NCBI GenBank assembly: GCA_048359995.1
Contig: DBGCPK010000017.1
Location: 62,001 to 126,000, forward strand
Direction: 5' to 3'
Length of the DNA: 64,000 nt
From: UBA3210 sp048359995
GTDB taxonomy: Bacteria; Bacillota_I; Bacilli_A; RFN20; CAG-449
Shown: positions 42,028 through 50,810 of the stretch, in pieces
Layout: each line of letters opens with the position of its first letter
Numbering within the stretch: the first letter of the stretch is position 1
Notes under the pieces: generated by a model
Told to the model about the DNA's origin: nothing
Database searches by the model: none
What the model saw: the letters and a program-made list of their open reading frames with translations, nothing else
Translations under genes and position numbers: made by a program

Positions 42028-43187
42028 GAAATTTTTATTATTGCAATCCGACTCGCCTGATTTTCGGCCCCGATTCGTTGAAAGGATTGGGCGAAGAACT
42101 GAAAAAATACGGCCCGAAAGTGCTTTTGGTTTACGGCGGAGGTTCGATCAAGCGAATCGGCCTGTACGATCAGGTGATTGAAATTCTGAACGAAAGCGGA
42201 AAGACAGTCGTGGAAGATGCCGGAGTAATGCCGAATCCGACGGTGGAAAAACTTTATGAGGGCGCTGCTTTGGCGCGGGATAACGAAGTCGATCTGATTC
42301 TTGCTGTCGGCGGAGGTTCGGTGATCGATTATGCGAAAGCCGTCGCGGTTTCCGCCTTTTGCAAGGAAGACCCGTGGGAGAAATACTATTTGAAACACGA
42401 AGAACCGGAAGACAGGATTCTTCCTGTCGGCTGCATCTTGACGATGGTCGGCACGGGAAGCGAAATGAACGGCGGCGCGGTGATCACCAATTCGAAGACG
42501 AAACAGAAAATCGGCCACGTTTTCAACGAAGAAGTGTTTCCTAAATTCGCGATTTTAAATCCGACATACACGTTTTCCGTTCCAGAATACCAGATGGTCG
42601 CGGGGATCTTCGACACTCTGTCGCACATCATGGAACAATACTTTTCCGACGAAGACGACAATACGTCCGATTACCTGATGGAAGGATTGATGAATTCGCT
42701 GATCCACAGTTCTTCTCTGGCTTTGGCCGATCCGAAGAATTATGAAGCCAGAAGCAATTTGATGTGGATCGCCACTTGGGCGCTGAACACATTGGTGGCG
42801 AAAGGAAAGCGCACGGATTGGCAGGTGCATATGATCGGTCAGGCAATCGGCGGATTTACCGACGCGACGCACGGAATGACGCTTTCGGCGGTTTCTTTGG
42901 CTTATTATCGTTACATACTCGACGCGGGACTTCCGAAGTTTAAAAGATTCGCGCTCAACGTTTGGAAAGTGGACGCGAAAGGAAAAACCGATCGCGAAAT
43001 CGCGTTGGAAGGTCTTTCTCGCATGGAAGAATGGATGAAATCGATGAAGCTGACGATGAATATCCGCGAACTTCGCGTAACCCGCGAGATGATTCCGGAA
43101 ATCAGTCGCGAGGTACTTCCTTCTTCCGGCGGTTACCGAAAACTGAACGTTCGCGATATCGAACGGATTTTGGAAGACAGCCTGTGA
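42021..43187 (+). CDS. iron-containing alcohol dehydrogenase
   Basis: 388 aa of the BdhA/YqhD group. N-terminal nucleotide-binding part: CNPTRLIFGPDSL, VLLVYGGGSIKRIG, LILAVGGGSVIDYAKAV. The metal-binding C-terminal part has Asp/His ligands in GIFDTLSHIMEQYF and GGFTDATHGMTLS. It reduces aldehydes to alcohols with NAD(P)H in fermentation. GTG start overlapping the regulator stop, with AAAGGAGAG upstream; cotranscription with the DtxR-family gene is likely. Confidence 0.9.
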   Translation: MLGNFYYCNPTRLIFGPDSLKGLGEELKKYGPKVLLVYGGGSIKRIGLYDQVIEILNESGKTVVEDAGVMPNPTVEKLYEGAALARDNEVDLILAVGGGSVIDYAKAVAVSAFCKEDPWEKYYLKHEEPEDRILPVGCILTMVGTGSEMNGGAVITNSKTKQKIGHVFNEEVFPKFAILNPTYTFSVPEYQMVAGIFDTLSHIMEQYFSDEDDNTSDYLMEGLMNSLIHSSSLALADPKNYEARSNLMWIATWALNTLVAKGKRTDWQVHMIGQAIGGFTDATHGMTLSAVSLAYYRYILDAGLPKFKRFALNVWKVDAKGKTDREIALEGLSRMEEWMKSMKLTMNIRELRVTREMIPEISREVLPSSGGYRKLNVRDIERILEDSL

Positions 43188-43189
43188 TT

Positions 43190-43222
43190 TTTTAACTCCG
43201 TTTAAGGTGAAAAGACTAAAAT
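43190..43222 (+). promoter_or_regulatory. two-component box and promoter of the regulator operon
   Basis: TTTTAAC (43190-43196), N5, TTAAG (43202-43206), N10, TAAAAT (43217-43222). The same arrangement with identical spacings is at 45130-45162. It fits a direct-repeat site of an OmpR-type regulator overlapping the -35 region. Confidence 0.7.
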
Positions 43223-43240
43223 AAAGATGAGGTGAGCGTT

Positions 43241-43912
43241 TTGCGGATTCTGATTGCCGACGATGAAAAGGAAATGGTCAATGCGTTGAAGGTGCTTCTT
43301 CAACATCAAAATTATTCGGTCGACGGAGTCTACGACGGTCAATCCGCGTTGGATTACATACGTTCGGGAATTTATGATGCGGTCATTCTGGATATTATGA
43401 TGCCGAAAATCGACGGTATTACCGTATTGAAAACGGTTCGAAAAGAGAAAATCACCGTGCCGATTCTTCTTTTAAGCGCGAAAGGGCAGATGGAAGATAG
43501 GGTTGTCGGATTGGATTCCGGCGCGGACGATTACCTCGTCAAGCCGTTTTTCATGAAAGAGCTGCTGGCGCGAATCCGCGCGTTGACGCGTCGAAAACCC
43601 CTTATGAACGACAGCATTCTTGAATTCGGAGATTTGAAACTGGATCGGTACAATTTGATCTTGTCTTGTAAAGGACGGCAGGTTGCCTTGAATAATAAGG
43701 AATTTCAGATTTTGGAAATGCTGATGGAATCTTCGCAGGCGATCGGTATCGAGCATTTTATGGAAAAAGTCTGGGGATACGATTCGGATTCGGATTACAA
43801 CGTGGTTTGGGTGAATATCTCCAATCTGAGACGGAAATTGATCTCCGTCCGTTCGAAGGTGACGATTAAATCGCTTCGAAATATCGGTTACCTTTTGGAG
43901 TGGAAGAAATGA
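43241..43912 (+). CDS. OmpR-family response regulator
   Basis: 223 aa. Receiver domain with acidic pocket (IADDEKE), phosphorylation Asp in AVILDIMMPKIDG (about 50), and Lys in YLVKPFFMKELLARI. A C-terminal winged helix (about 125-220) follows, with VALNNKEFQILEMLM and VWGYDSDSDYNVVWVNISNL. The TTG at 43241 gives the usual start MRILIADDE and has GAGGTGAG 6 bases upstream. Its stop overlaps the kinase start (ATGA). Probably autoregulated through the box at 43190. Confidence 0.92.
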   Translation: MRILIADDEKEMVNALKVLLQHQNYSVDGVYDGQSALDYIRSGIYDAVILDIMMPKIDGITVLKTVRKEKITVPILLLSAKGQMEDRVVGLDSGADDYLVKPFFMKELLARIRALTRRKPLMNDSILEFGDLKLDRYNLILSCKGRQVALNNKEFQILEMLMESSQAIGIEHFMEKVWGYDSDSDYNVVWVNISNLRRKLISVRSKVTIKSLRNIGYLLEWKK

Positions 43913-45129
43913 TCAAGAAATTGCGAAAAAAACTGACGGCTATCGCCATGCTCAGCATATCTTTGGTGCTGGTTTTGGTCATTTTTTCCATCAATTTGCT
44001 CAATTATCAGGGAAGTATGGAAAATCTGAACCGAACGATGGACGATTTAATTGCCAACGAAGGCACTTTCCGTCGGGAAGATTTCGACGATCCCTACTCG
44101 GAAAGACCGAACATCGCGTTTGCACCGCGATTTTTTTCCGTTACCTTGAACGGAGAGGGAGACGCGGTTAAGATCAATCTCAAAAATTTCAACGAACTGA
44201 GCGAGTCGGAAGCCTCTTCGATCGCGGCGTCTTTGGCGGAAGAGCGCAAAACGAAAGGTTTTTACGACAAACTGATGTTTCGCGCCGAAACGCTGACCGG
44301 CGGGGACACGCTTTATGTTTTTCTCGACGCTTCCATACAGATCGAACAATTTTTTTTATATCTGCTCGTCAGCGTTCTGGTGGGTTTATCGAGCCTCTTC
44401 GTCGTCTTCGTTTTGATCTGGGCGCTTTCGAAACAGATGATCCGACCGTTCGAAGAGAATTATCGTCGGCAAAAGCGCTTTATCACCGATGCGGGGCATG
44501 AAATCAAAACGCCGTTGACCATCATCGGCGCAGATGTCGAAGTGATCGAATTGGAAAACGGCGCTTCTGAATGGACGGAAAGTCTGAAAAATCAGGTCGT
44601 CCGCCTCCATACGATGACGAAAAAGCTGATTTATCTGGCGAAAATGGACGAGGTCGTTTCCGTGATGAAAACCGGTTTTTCGATCTCCGCGGCGCTAAAC
44701 GAAATCGTCAATTCTTTTTCGCCGAGAATCCGCGGCGAAAATCGCGAGGTCGATACCGACATCGAGGAGAATGTCGATTTTGTCGGCGATGAAAACTCCA
44801 TCAAAGAGTTGTTCTCCGTGTTGATCGACAACGCGATCAAATATTCCGATCCCGGATCGACGATTCGAATTCGTCTTTACAGGGATAAAAATTTGGTTAT
44901 ATTGTTTCAAAATAAGGCGGAAAATATCAAAAAAGGGAATTATTCCGCGCTTTTCGAGCGGTTTTATCGCTTGGACGCTACGCGAAATTCCGCGACCGGC
45001 GGTAGCGGAATCGGACTGAGTATCGCCGAAAGCGTCGTCGGAATGCACAGGGGACAAATCGAGGCCTACAGCGAAAAAGACGGATACATCACGTTTAAAA
45101 TCACGTTCAAAGACGGGAAGAGGCGATGA
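43909..45129 (+). CDS. sensor histidine kinase
   Basis: 406 aa. Two membrane segments (ISLVLVLVIFSINLL, about 17-31, and LLVSVLVGLSSLFVVFVLIW, about 149-168) frame an extracytoplasmic sensor of about 115 residues. H-box DAGHEIKTPLT, N-box VLIDNAIKYSDPG, a modified F-box and G-box GGSGIGLSIAESVVG follow. It phosphorylates the adjacent regulator. Translationally coupled to it. The signal is unknown; the regulated target next door suggests an envelope or phosphate-related cue. Confidence 0.92.
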   Translation: MIKKLRKKLTAIAMLSISLVLVLVIFSINLLNYQGSMENLNRTMDDLIANEGTFRREDFDDPYSERPNIAFAPRFFSVTLNGEGDAVKINLKNFNELSESEASSIAASLAEERKTKGFYDKLMFRAETLTGGDTLYVFLDASIQIEQFFLYLLVSVLVGLSSLFVVFVLIWALSKQMIRPFEENYRRQKRFITDAGHEIKTPLTIIGADVEVIELENGASEWTESLKNQVVRLHTMTKKLIYLAKMDEVVSVMKTGFSISAALNEIVNSFSPRIRGENREVDTDIEENVDFVGDENSIKELFSVLIDNAIKYSDPGSTIRIRLYRDKNLVILFQNKAENIKKGNYSALFERFYRLDATRNSATGGSGIGLSIAESVVGMHRGQIEAYSEKDGYITFKITFKDGKRR

Positions 45130-45162
45130 TTTTAACTTGAATTAAGTTTAGATGTGTAATAT
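45130..45162 (+). promoter_or_regulatory. two-component box and promoter of the envelope operon
   Basis: TTTTAAC (45130-45136), N5, TTAAG (45142-45146), N10, TAATAT (45157-45162), matching the site at 43190 in sequence and all spacings. Confidence 0.7.
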
Positions 45163-45184
45163 TTTATTCAAGGAGCCGAAATTT

Positions 45185-47269
45185 ATGAGAAAACTTTTTT
45201 TATTCGTTGCCGCAGGCGCTTTGATGATGACGGGCTGCGCGAGAACGCCCGAACGTTCGGACAAGGATTCACCTTCCGATTTCGAAAACGGGGATTCTTC
45301 GAGCATTGCGACCTCTTCTGTGGAAGTGCCTTCTTTCGATGACGAAGATCTTCCGACGGATCAGACATTTACGATCGTTTCTTCCGATTCGGGGAATTAC
45401 GAGTATATCGAAGAGGAAAACACCTATGTTCTGACTGCCGCGGGAGAATACGATTGTTACGGCGATCTGAGCGACGGGCAGATTCGCATTCGGGCAGGAG
45501 ATGAAGACGAAGTGATCGTCAATCTCAACGGCTGTTCGTTGTCTTGCTCGTTCGATTCTCCGATTTACGTCGAAAGTGCGGATCAGGTCGATATTTCGGC
45601 GAAAAAAAACACGGAGAATTCCATTTACGATCTGAGAGGCGCCGATTTTGCGGGCGATGAATTTTCCGGAAGCGGGGCGATCTTCGCCGACAGCGATCTC
45701 AAATTGAAAGGAAACGGCTCGTTGAAAATTCAAACCTCGTACAACAACGGCATTCACACGAAAAAAGACTTGGAAATCAAAAACCTGGAATTGTCGGTAA
45801 AAGCGTACAACAACGCGATCAAGGGAAATGATTCCGTTTCGATCGCATCGGGAAAAATCGTTGCGATTTCCACCGGCGGGGACGCGTTGAAAACGACTTC
45901 GACGGATTTGAATAAAAACAACGAACAGCGCGGAGCCGTCCGCATTTCGGGAGGAGAAGTGGATCTCTACGCGATGTGCGACGGAATCGACGCGGCTTCG
46001 GACGTCGAAATCTCTTCGGGGGCGATCGTTCGCATATCTACCGATTCTTATTCGGCATATTCCGAAGAAGTGAAAACGTCCTCTTCTTCGACGATATATC
46101 TTCGGCTTCCTTGGTCGGTGTATAATTCCTCCTATCGTTATGCGGCGTATTTTTACAATACCGACGGAACCTATCGCTGGGAAGAGGCTTCTTACTACGG
46201 CGAGATATCCGCTTCGGAAGACAATCCGGGAAGACCGGGCGGAGGTTTCAACGGTCCGAACGGACGAAATACCTATTATTACTATGCGATTTCGCGTCCG
46301 TCGGGCTATACTAACGTCCGCTTCTACGCCTATACCTCTTCCCAAAATCTTTGTCAGGAGGAAGAGTATCAAGCCGTCACCGATTCCTATCAAACGCTTT
46401 CTTCGGAAAAAGATACCTACATCGTTTCTTCGGTCCGAAACGGAGTCATCTCCTCTTCGGGGTGGACTTCTTTTCAAACATCTTCCGGAAACAGCGGAGT
46501 CGCCTATTCTTCCAAGGGAATCAAAGCAGGCAATGAAATCGCCGTCTCCGGCGGAGAGATCAGCATTTATTCGGTCGACGACGGAATTCACGCCAATTTC
46601 GACGAAGTGATGGAATCGACGGGAGAAAACGGCAAAGGAAACGTCACGATATCCGGAGGAACGATCGCGATCCTGTCCAAAGACGACGGAATCCATGCCG
46701 ATCAGGACATTTTGATCGCGGGAGGAAGCGTCGAAATCATCTCTTCCTACGAAGGAATCGAGGCCAACCGGATTTACGTTTCCGACGGGGCATTGGACAT
46801 CTCCGCCACCGACGACGGTCTTAACGCCAACAGCAAGGGAAGTTATGCGGGGTATATCGAGATATCCGGAGGAAGGCTGGAAGTCGGCGTTCCTTCGGGG
46901 GATACCGATACGATCGATTCCAACGGCACGATCCTCATCTCCGGCGGTATCGTCATCGCCAAGAACGGACAGACTTCGGGAACCAGCATGACCGGAGGTA
47001 CGTTCGATACCGAAAAAGGAATTACCGTCACCGGCGGTACGATCGTCGCCGTAGGCTGCACGCAAGACACGATTAAAAACGCTTATATTCAAACTTCTTC
47101 GAATCTGAGTTCCGGCGCGTACGCATTGACAAAAAACGGAGAAACATTGGTTTCCTTTACGCTGGATAGTCCGTATCGCGGTTATATGATTTACGACGGG
47201 TCATTCGGTTCGTCTTCCGTCTATCGGCTTTACTGCGGTACCGTTTCGGTGGTTGAATTTACCAAATAA
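45185..47269 (+). CDS. carbohydrate-binding-domain lipoprotein (DUF4353-like)
   Basis: 694 aa. Signal peptide with lipobox MMTGC, then a Ser/Asp-rich linker. The rest is a repetitive beta structure: short units of the type ISGGEVDLYAMCDGIDA, VSGGEISIYSVDDGIHAN, ISGGTIAILSKDDGIHAD recur about every 20-25 residues. This is the pattern of secreted right-handed beta-helix proteins annotated as carbohydrate-binding domain-containing. It is probably lipid-anchored on the outer face. In Bacillota such genes often travel with VTC-domain and DUF4956 genes, exactly as here. ATG 45185 follows AAGGAG; first gene of the box-controlled operon. Confidence 0.85.
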   Translation: MRKLFLFVAAGALMMTGCARTPERSDKDSPSDFENGDSSSIATSSVEVPSFDDEDLPTDQTFTIVSSDSGNYEYIEEENTYVLTAAGEYDCYGDLSDGQIRIRAGDEDEVIVNLNGCSLSCSFDSPIYVESADQVDISAKKNTENSIYDLRGADFAGDEFSGSGAIFADSDLKLKGNGSLKIQTSYNNGIHTKKDLEIKNLELSVKAYNNAIKGNDSVSIASGKIVAISTGGDALKTTSTDLNKNNEQRGAVRISGGEVDLYAMCDGIDAASDVEISSGAIVRISTDSYSAYSEEVKTSSSSTIYLRLPWSVYNSSYRYAAYFYNTDGTYRWEEASYYGEISASEDNPGRPGGGFNGPNGRNTYYYYAISRPSGYTNVRFYAYTSSQNLCQEEEYQAVTDSYQTLSSEKDTYIVSSVRNGVISSSGWTSFQTSSGNSGVAYSSKGIKAGNEIAVSGGEISIYSVDDGIHANFDEVMESTGENGKGNVTISGGTIAILSKDDGIHADQDILIAGGSVEIISSYEGIEANRIYVSDGALDISATDDGLNANSKGSYAGYIEISGGRLEVGVPSGDTDTIDSNGTILISGGIVIAKNGQTSGTSMTGGTFDTEKGITVTGGTIVAVGCTQDTIKNAYIQTSSNLSSGAYALTKNGETLVSFTLDSPYRGYMIYDGSFGSSSVYRLYCGTVSVVEFTK

Positions 47270-47279
47270 GGAGAGAAGA

Positions 47280-48020
47280 ATGAAACCACAGGTCTTTCAG
47301 CGAACCGAATACAAATACCTTTTGAATCCGGAGCAGTATGAAGAAATTCTTCCGTTGATCGAAGCGCATCTGGAAAAAGACCGCTTTTCCCGATCGACGA
47401 TTCAAAGCCTCTATTACGATACGGAAAGCAGGCTTTTGATTCGCCGTTCGATCGAAAAGCCGAAATACAAAGAAAAACTCCGCCTGCGGAGTTACGGTCT
47501 TGTCAAACCCGAAGATCTCGTCTTTCTGGAAATCAAGAAGAAATATCGAGGGATCGTCTACAAGCGGAGAATCGAATTGAGCGAAAAAGAAGCCGTTTCG
47601 TATTTAAATCGGCGGAGTCCCCGTCCGGACAGCCAGATCGGAAAAGAGATCGATTGGGTTTTGAATTATTACAAAAATCTTTCTCCCTCGATGCTGATCG
47701 TTTACGATCGCGTCGCTTATGCGGAAAAAGGCGGCGGACTCAGAATCACTTTCGACAGCCATATCCGTTTTCGGGAAGATCACCTTTCTTTAACTTACGG
47801 TCTCGATGGGGAAAATCTTTTCGCGGAAGAAAAAATCCTGATGGAAGTGAAAGCGGATTCGGCGATTCCGTTATATCTTGTTCGCTTCCTTTCGGAAAAG
47901 AGAATATTCAAAACGAGTTTTTCGAAATACGGGACGGCTTATGCAAAGACAGAAACGAAGAAAAAGGAGGAACCGGCATGGAAAAATTATTCGACACCAT
48001 CTTTACAGAATCAACGATAA
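47280..48020 (+). CDS. VTC-like polyphosphate polymerase domain protein
   Basis: 246 aa. The tunnel-shaped triphosphate-type fold of VTC polymerases is suggested by basic strands and acidic metal ligands in the usual order: RTEYKYLLNPEQYEEIL, SLYYDTES, KYKEKLRLRSYG, FLEIKKKYRGIVYKRRIEL, MLIVYDRVAY, LMEVKADSAIP, and SKYGTAYAK with the late lysine. In yeast VTC4 this domain makes polyphosphate from ATP at the vacuole; bacterial versions are poorly studied. It begins 10 bases after the lipoprotein gene and overlaps the next gene by 43 bases, so all three are one operon. Confidence 0.82.
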   Translation: MKPQVFQRTEYKYLLNPEQYEEILPLIEAHLEKDRFSRSTIQSLYYDTESRLLIRRSIEKPKYKEKLRLRSYGLVKPEDLVFLEIKKKYRGIVYKRRIELSEKEAVSYLNRRSPRPDSQIGKEIDWVLNYYKNLSPSMLIVYDRVAYAEKGGGLRITFDSHIRFREDHLSLTYGLDGENLFAEEKILMEVKADSAIPLYLVRFLSEKRIFKTSFSKYGTAYAKTETKKKEEPAWKNYSTPSLQNQR

Positions 48021-48661
48021 CCCCTTTGGGATTTTTTATCGCCCTGATCATCGCGTTGACAGGAGGAATCGTCTATGCGTGGATGTGCTATTTCCGTTCG
48101 ACTTCTTCAAAGAGTTTTACGATTGCCGCGGCTTTCGTTCCTCCGGCAGTGGCGATGGTGATCATGCTCGTCAACGGAAATATCGGCGCAGGCGTCGCGA
48201 TTGCCGGCGCCTTCGGTTTGGTTCGGTTTCGCTCCGCGCAGGGAAGCGCGAAAGAAATCTGCATCATCTTCATCGCGATGGCCTCGGGATTGGCATTCGG
48301 CATGGGATTTCTGGCGTACGGCATTCTTTTTCTCTGGGCGTCGGGTTTGCTTTTGATGCTAATCACACGGCTGAATATCTGGGAGAAGAAGAGCGATCGT
48401 CGGGAGAAAAAACTGAAAATCACCATTCCGGAAGACCTCGATTACGAAGATGTTTTCGAAGACCTTATGCGGAAGTACACGAAAGAGTACGAACTGATCA
48501 AGGTCAAATCCACGAATCTGGGCAGTATGTTTCAATTGACATATCGGATCGTTTTAAAAGAACCGCGTCAAGAGAAAGAGTTCATCGACGAAATTCGTTG
48601 TAGAAACGGAAATCTCGAAATTCTTTCGGAAAGAATCGGTTTCGAAAAGAACGAATTGTAG
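47978..48661 (+). CDS. DUF4956 membrane protein
   Basis: 227 aa. Four membrane segments in the first 125 residues (FFIALIIALTGGIVYAWMCY, FVPPAVAMVIMLVNGNIGAG, IAGAFGLVRFRSAQGSAKEI, FIAMASGLAFGMGFLAYGIL), then a cytoplasmic alpha/beta domain. The GLVRFRSAQG loop is the family's best conserved feature. It regularly sits next to VTC-domain genes, suggesting it is the membrane partner of the polymerase. ATG 47978 follows AAAGGAGG. Confidence 0.82.
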   Translation: MEKLFDTIFTESTITPLGFFIALIIALTGGIVYAWMCYFRSTSSKSFTIAAAFVPPAVAMVIMLVNGNIGAGVAIAGAFGLVRFRSAQGSAKEICIIFIAMASGLAFGMGFLAYGILFLWASGLLLMLITRLNIWEKKSDRREKKLKITIPEDLDYEDVFEDLMRKYTKEYELIKVKSTNLGSMFQLTYRIVLKEPRQEKEFIDEIRCRNGNLEILSERIGFEKNEL

Positions 48662-48682
48662 AACGCTTCGGAAATTTGGCTA

Positions 48683-48711
48683 TTTCTAAAACGGAATCTC
48701 TATGCTATACT
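48683..48711 (+). promoter_or_regulatory. promoter of the EF-G-like gene
   Basis: TTTCTA, 17-base spacer, extended -10 TGCTATACT. Confidence 0.6.
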
Positions 48712-48743
48712 ATTATCGGAAGAAAAAAATTGGGGGATAATTT

Positions 48744-50798
48744 ATGAGCATTTTTGATTCAACGAAGATACGGAATATCGCCGTTGTCGGTCATCAGGGA
48801 TCGGGAAAGACGACGTTAGTCGAATCGTTGGCCTTTTCCAGCGGTTTGATTTCCAAGAAAGGCGAAATCGAAAAGAAATCGACGATCAGCGATTATTCGC
48901 CCGATGAGCAACGCCGTCAGAGTTCGATCAGCACGTCGATCGTTCCGATTTACTACGACGAACACAAGATCAACTTGATCGATTTGCCGGGTAACGACGA
49001 CTTCGTTACCGAAACGATCGGGGTGACTCGCATCATCAAGGGAGCGGTCCTCGTCATCGACGCGTCGATGAAAGTGCAGGTCGGGACGGTCAAAGCGTGG
49101 AATACGCTGAGAAAAAGAAACATTCCGACGTTCATTTATATTAACAAAATGGATAAAGAAAATGTGGATTTCGACGGAATTCTGAGCGATATCCGCGAAA
49201 AATTGGGGAAAAACGCCGTGCCGTTCTGCTATCCGATCGGACATGAAAGCCATTTCGACGGCTTTGTCAACGTCGTCGATCTGAAAGCGAGAAAGTACGA
49301 CGGTACTCAATGCGTCGACGCGGAAATCTACGACGATAAAAAACTGAAAGTTTTCGAACTTCACAATATGATTTGCGAAGCGGTGGCCGGAAGCGACGAC
49401 GCGCTTCTGGAAAAGTTTTTTTCCGGAGAGAATTTCACGATGGAGGAAATCCACACCGGACTCCGCAAGGGCGTTTTATCCGGAGAGTTGATACCGGTTC
49501 TCGTCGGAAGCGCGACCAAGAACATCGGCATTCACACGCTTCTTCGCATGTTCATCGATTACCTCCCGAATCCGGGCGATCTGAAACCGTATTTGGCTCA
49601 CGATCTCGACGGAAACGAAGTGTACCGTTCGACCAAAGCGGACGAGCCTTTTTCCGGATACGTTTTCAAGACCTTTGTCGATCCGTATTCCGGCGTCGTC
49701 AACCTGATCAAGATCAACTCCGGAACGCTGAAAGTCGGAGACGAAGTCTATTGTTCGGACGGGACGACCCAAAAAATCGGCAATCTCTTTATTATGACGG
49801 GAAAGAATCTGCAAGCCATTTCCGCGCTTTCTTGCGGAGATATCGCCGCGGTCAATCATATGGAAGGGATTCGCAGCGGGATGAGTTTATCCTGCCCGAA
49901 AGCGCCGATCGTCTATCCTGCCGTGCATTATCCGACCGCGGTTATCTTCAAGGCGATCGTCGCGGGAAGCAAGAACGACGAAAACAAAATCGGCGCCGCG
50001 CTTGGAAAAATCCAACTTGAAGATCCGAGCGTGGAAGTAAAGAGAAACAACGAGACCAAGCAACTTCTGATCGGAGGTTTAAGCGATTCGCACGTCGGAT
50101 ACGTGATCGAAAAATTGACGAATACCTATAAAGTTCAGGTGACGACCGAGCGGCCGAAGATCGTCTACCGCGAAAGCATCACCAAATCCGCGCAGGCGGT
50201 AGGCAGATATGTCAAACAAAGCGGAGGTTCGGGTTTCTACGGCGTTGTGGAAATGCGTTTCGAACCGAACGAAAGCGAAGTTTTCGCCGAAGAAGTCTTC
50301 GGAGGCGCTGTGCCGAAAAACTATTTTCCTGCTGTGGAAAAAGGATTCTTCGAAGCGTTGAAACAGGGTCAATTGGCAGGATTTCCGGTCATTCGGGTCA
50401 AGGCAACACTTTTGGACGGCAAATATCACAGCGTCGATTCCAATGAAATGGCGTTTAAAATGGCCGCGATTCTCGCCTTTAAGGAAGCGTATAAAAAGTG
50501 CGATCCGATCATTCTCGAACCGGTTATGAAAATCCGAATCACGGTGGACAGCCGTTACATCGGATCGGTGATTTCCGATTTGAATTCGCGGAGAGCGAGA
50601 ATCAGTTCCATCGAAGAAGGCGAACACGGCATTCAGGAACTCGAAGCCTTTGTTCCGGAGGCGGAGATTCTCGATTATGCCACCCAACTGAAATCGCTGA
50701 CGCAGGCTAACGGATTCTTCAATCGGTCGTTTTACGCCTATGAACCGGTTCCGGACAATCTCAAAGACAGAGTGATACGTGAGAACAAACTGATTTAA
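48744..50798 (+). CDS. EF-G-like translational GTPase (paralog)
   Basis: 684 aa with all five EF-G domains. G1 GHQGSGKTTL, G3 IDLPGNDDF, G4 NKMD, then the beta-barrel domain II, and C-terminal domains IV-V (SGGSGFYGVVEMRFEP, DSRYIGSVISDLNSRRARI). In EF-G the G3 motif is DTPGHVDF; the His that positions the attacking water is Asn here. It therefore belongs to the EF-G-like group rather than FusA proper, and GTP hydrolysis may be slow or lost. It might act in ribosome recycling or stress. ATG preceded by TGGGGG. Single gene. Confidence 0.85.
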   Translation: MSIFDSTKIRNIAVVGHQGSGKTTLVESLAFSSGLISKKGEIEKKSTISDYSPDEQRRQSSISTSIVPIYYDEHKINLIDLPGNDDFVTETIGVTRIIKGAVLVIDASMKVQVGTVKAWNTLRKRNIPTFIYINKMDKENVDFDGILSDIREKLGKNAVPFCYPIGHESHFDGFVNVVDLKARKYDGTQCVDAEIYDDKKLKVFELHNMICEAVAGSDDALLEKFFSGENFTMEEIHTGLRKGVLSGELIPVLVGSATKNIGIHTLLRMFIDYLPNPGDLKPYLAHDLDGNEVYRSTKADEPFSGYVFKTFVDPYSGVVNLIKINSGTLKVGDEVYCSDGTTQKIGNLFIMTGKNLQAISALSCGDIAAVNHMEGIRSGMSLSCPKAPIVYPAVHYPTAVIFKAIVAGSKNDENKIGAALGKIQLEDPSVEVKRNNETKQLLIGGLSDSHVGYVIEKLTNTYKVQVTTERPKIVYRESITKSAQAVGRYVKQSGGSGFYGVVEMRFEPNESEVFAEEVFGGAVPKNYFPAVEKGFFEALKQGQLAGFPVIRVKATLLDGKYHSVDSNEMAFKMAAILAFKEAYKKCDPIILEPVMKIRITVDSRYIGSVISDLNSRRARISSIEEGEHGIQELEAFVPEAEILDYATQLKSLTQANGFFNRSFYAYEPVPDNLKDRVIRENKLI

Positions 50799-50810
50799 AA
50801 AATCGGGCAA

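Noticed and set aside
45269..47092. 607-codon open frame opposite the lipoprotein gene
   Set aside because: It is the antisense shadow of a repetitive beta-helix gene with a signal peptide, ribosome-binding site and operon context; the antisense product is low-complexity and Arg-rich.
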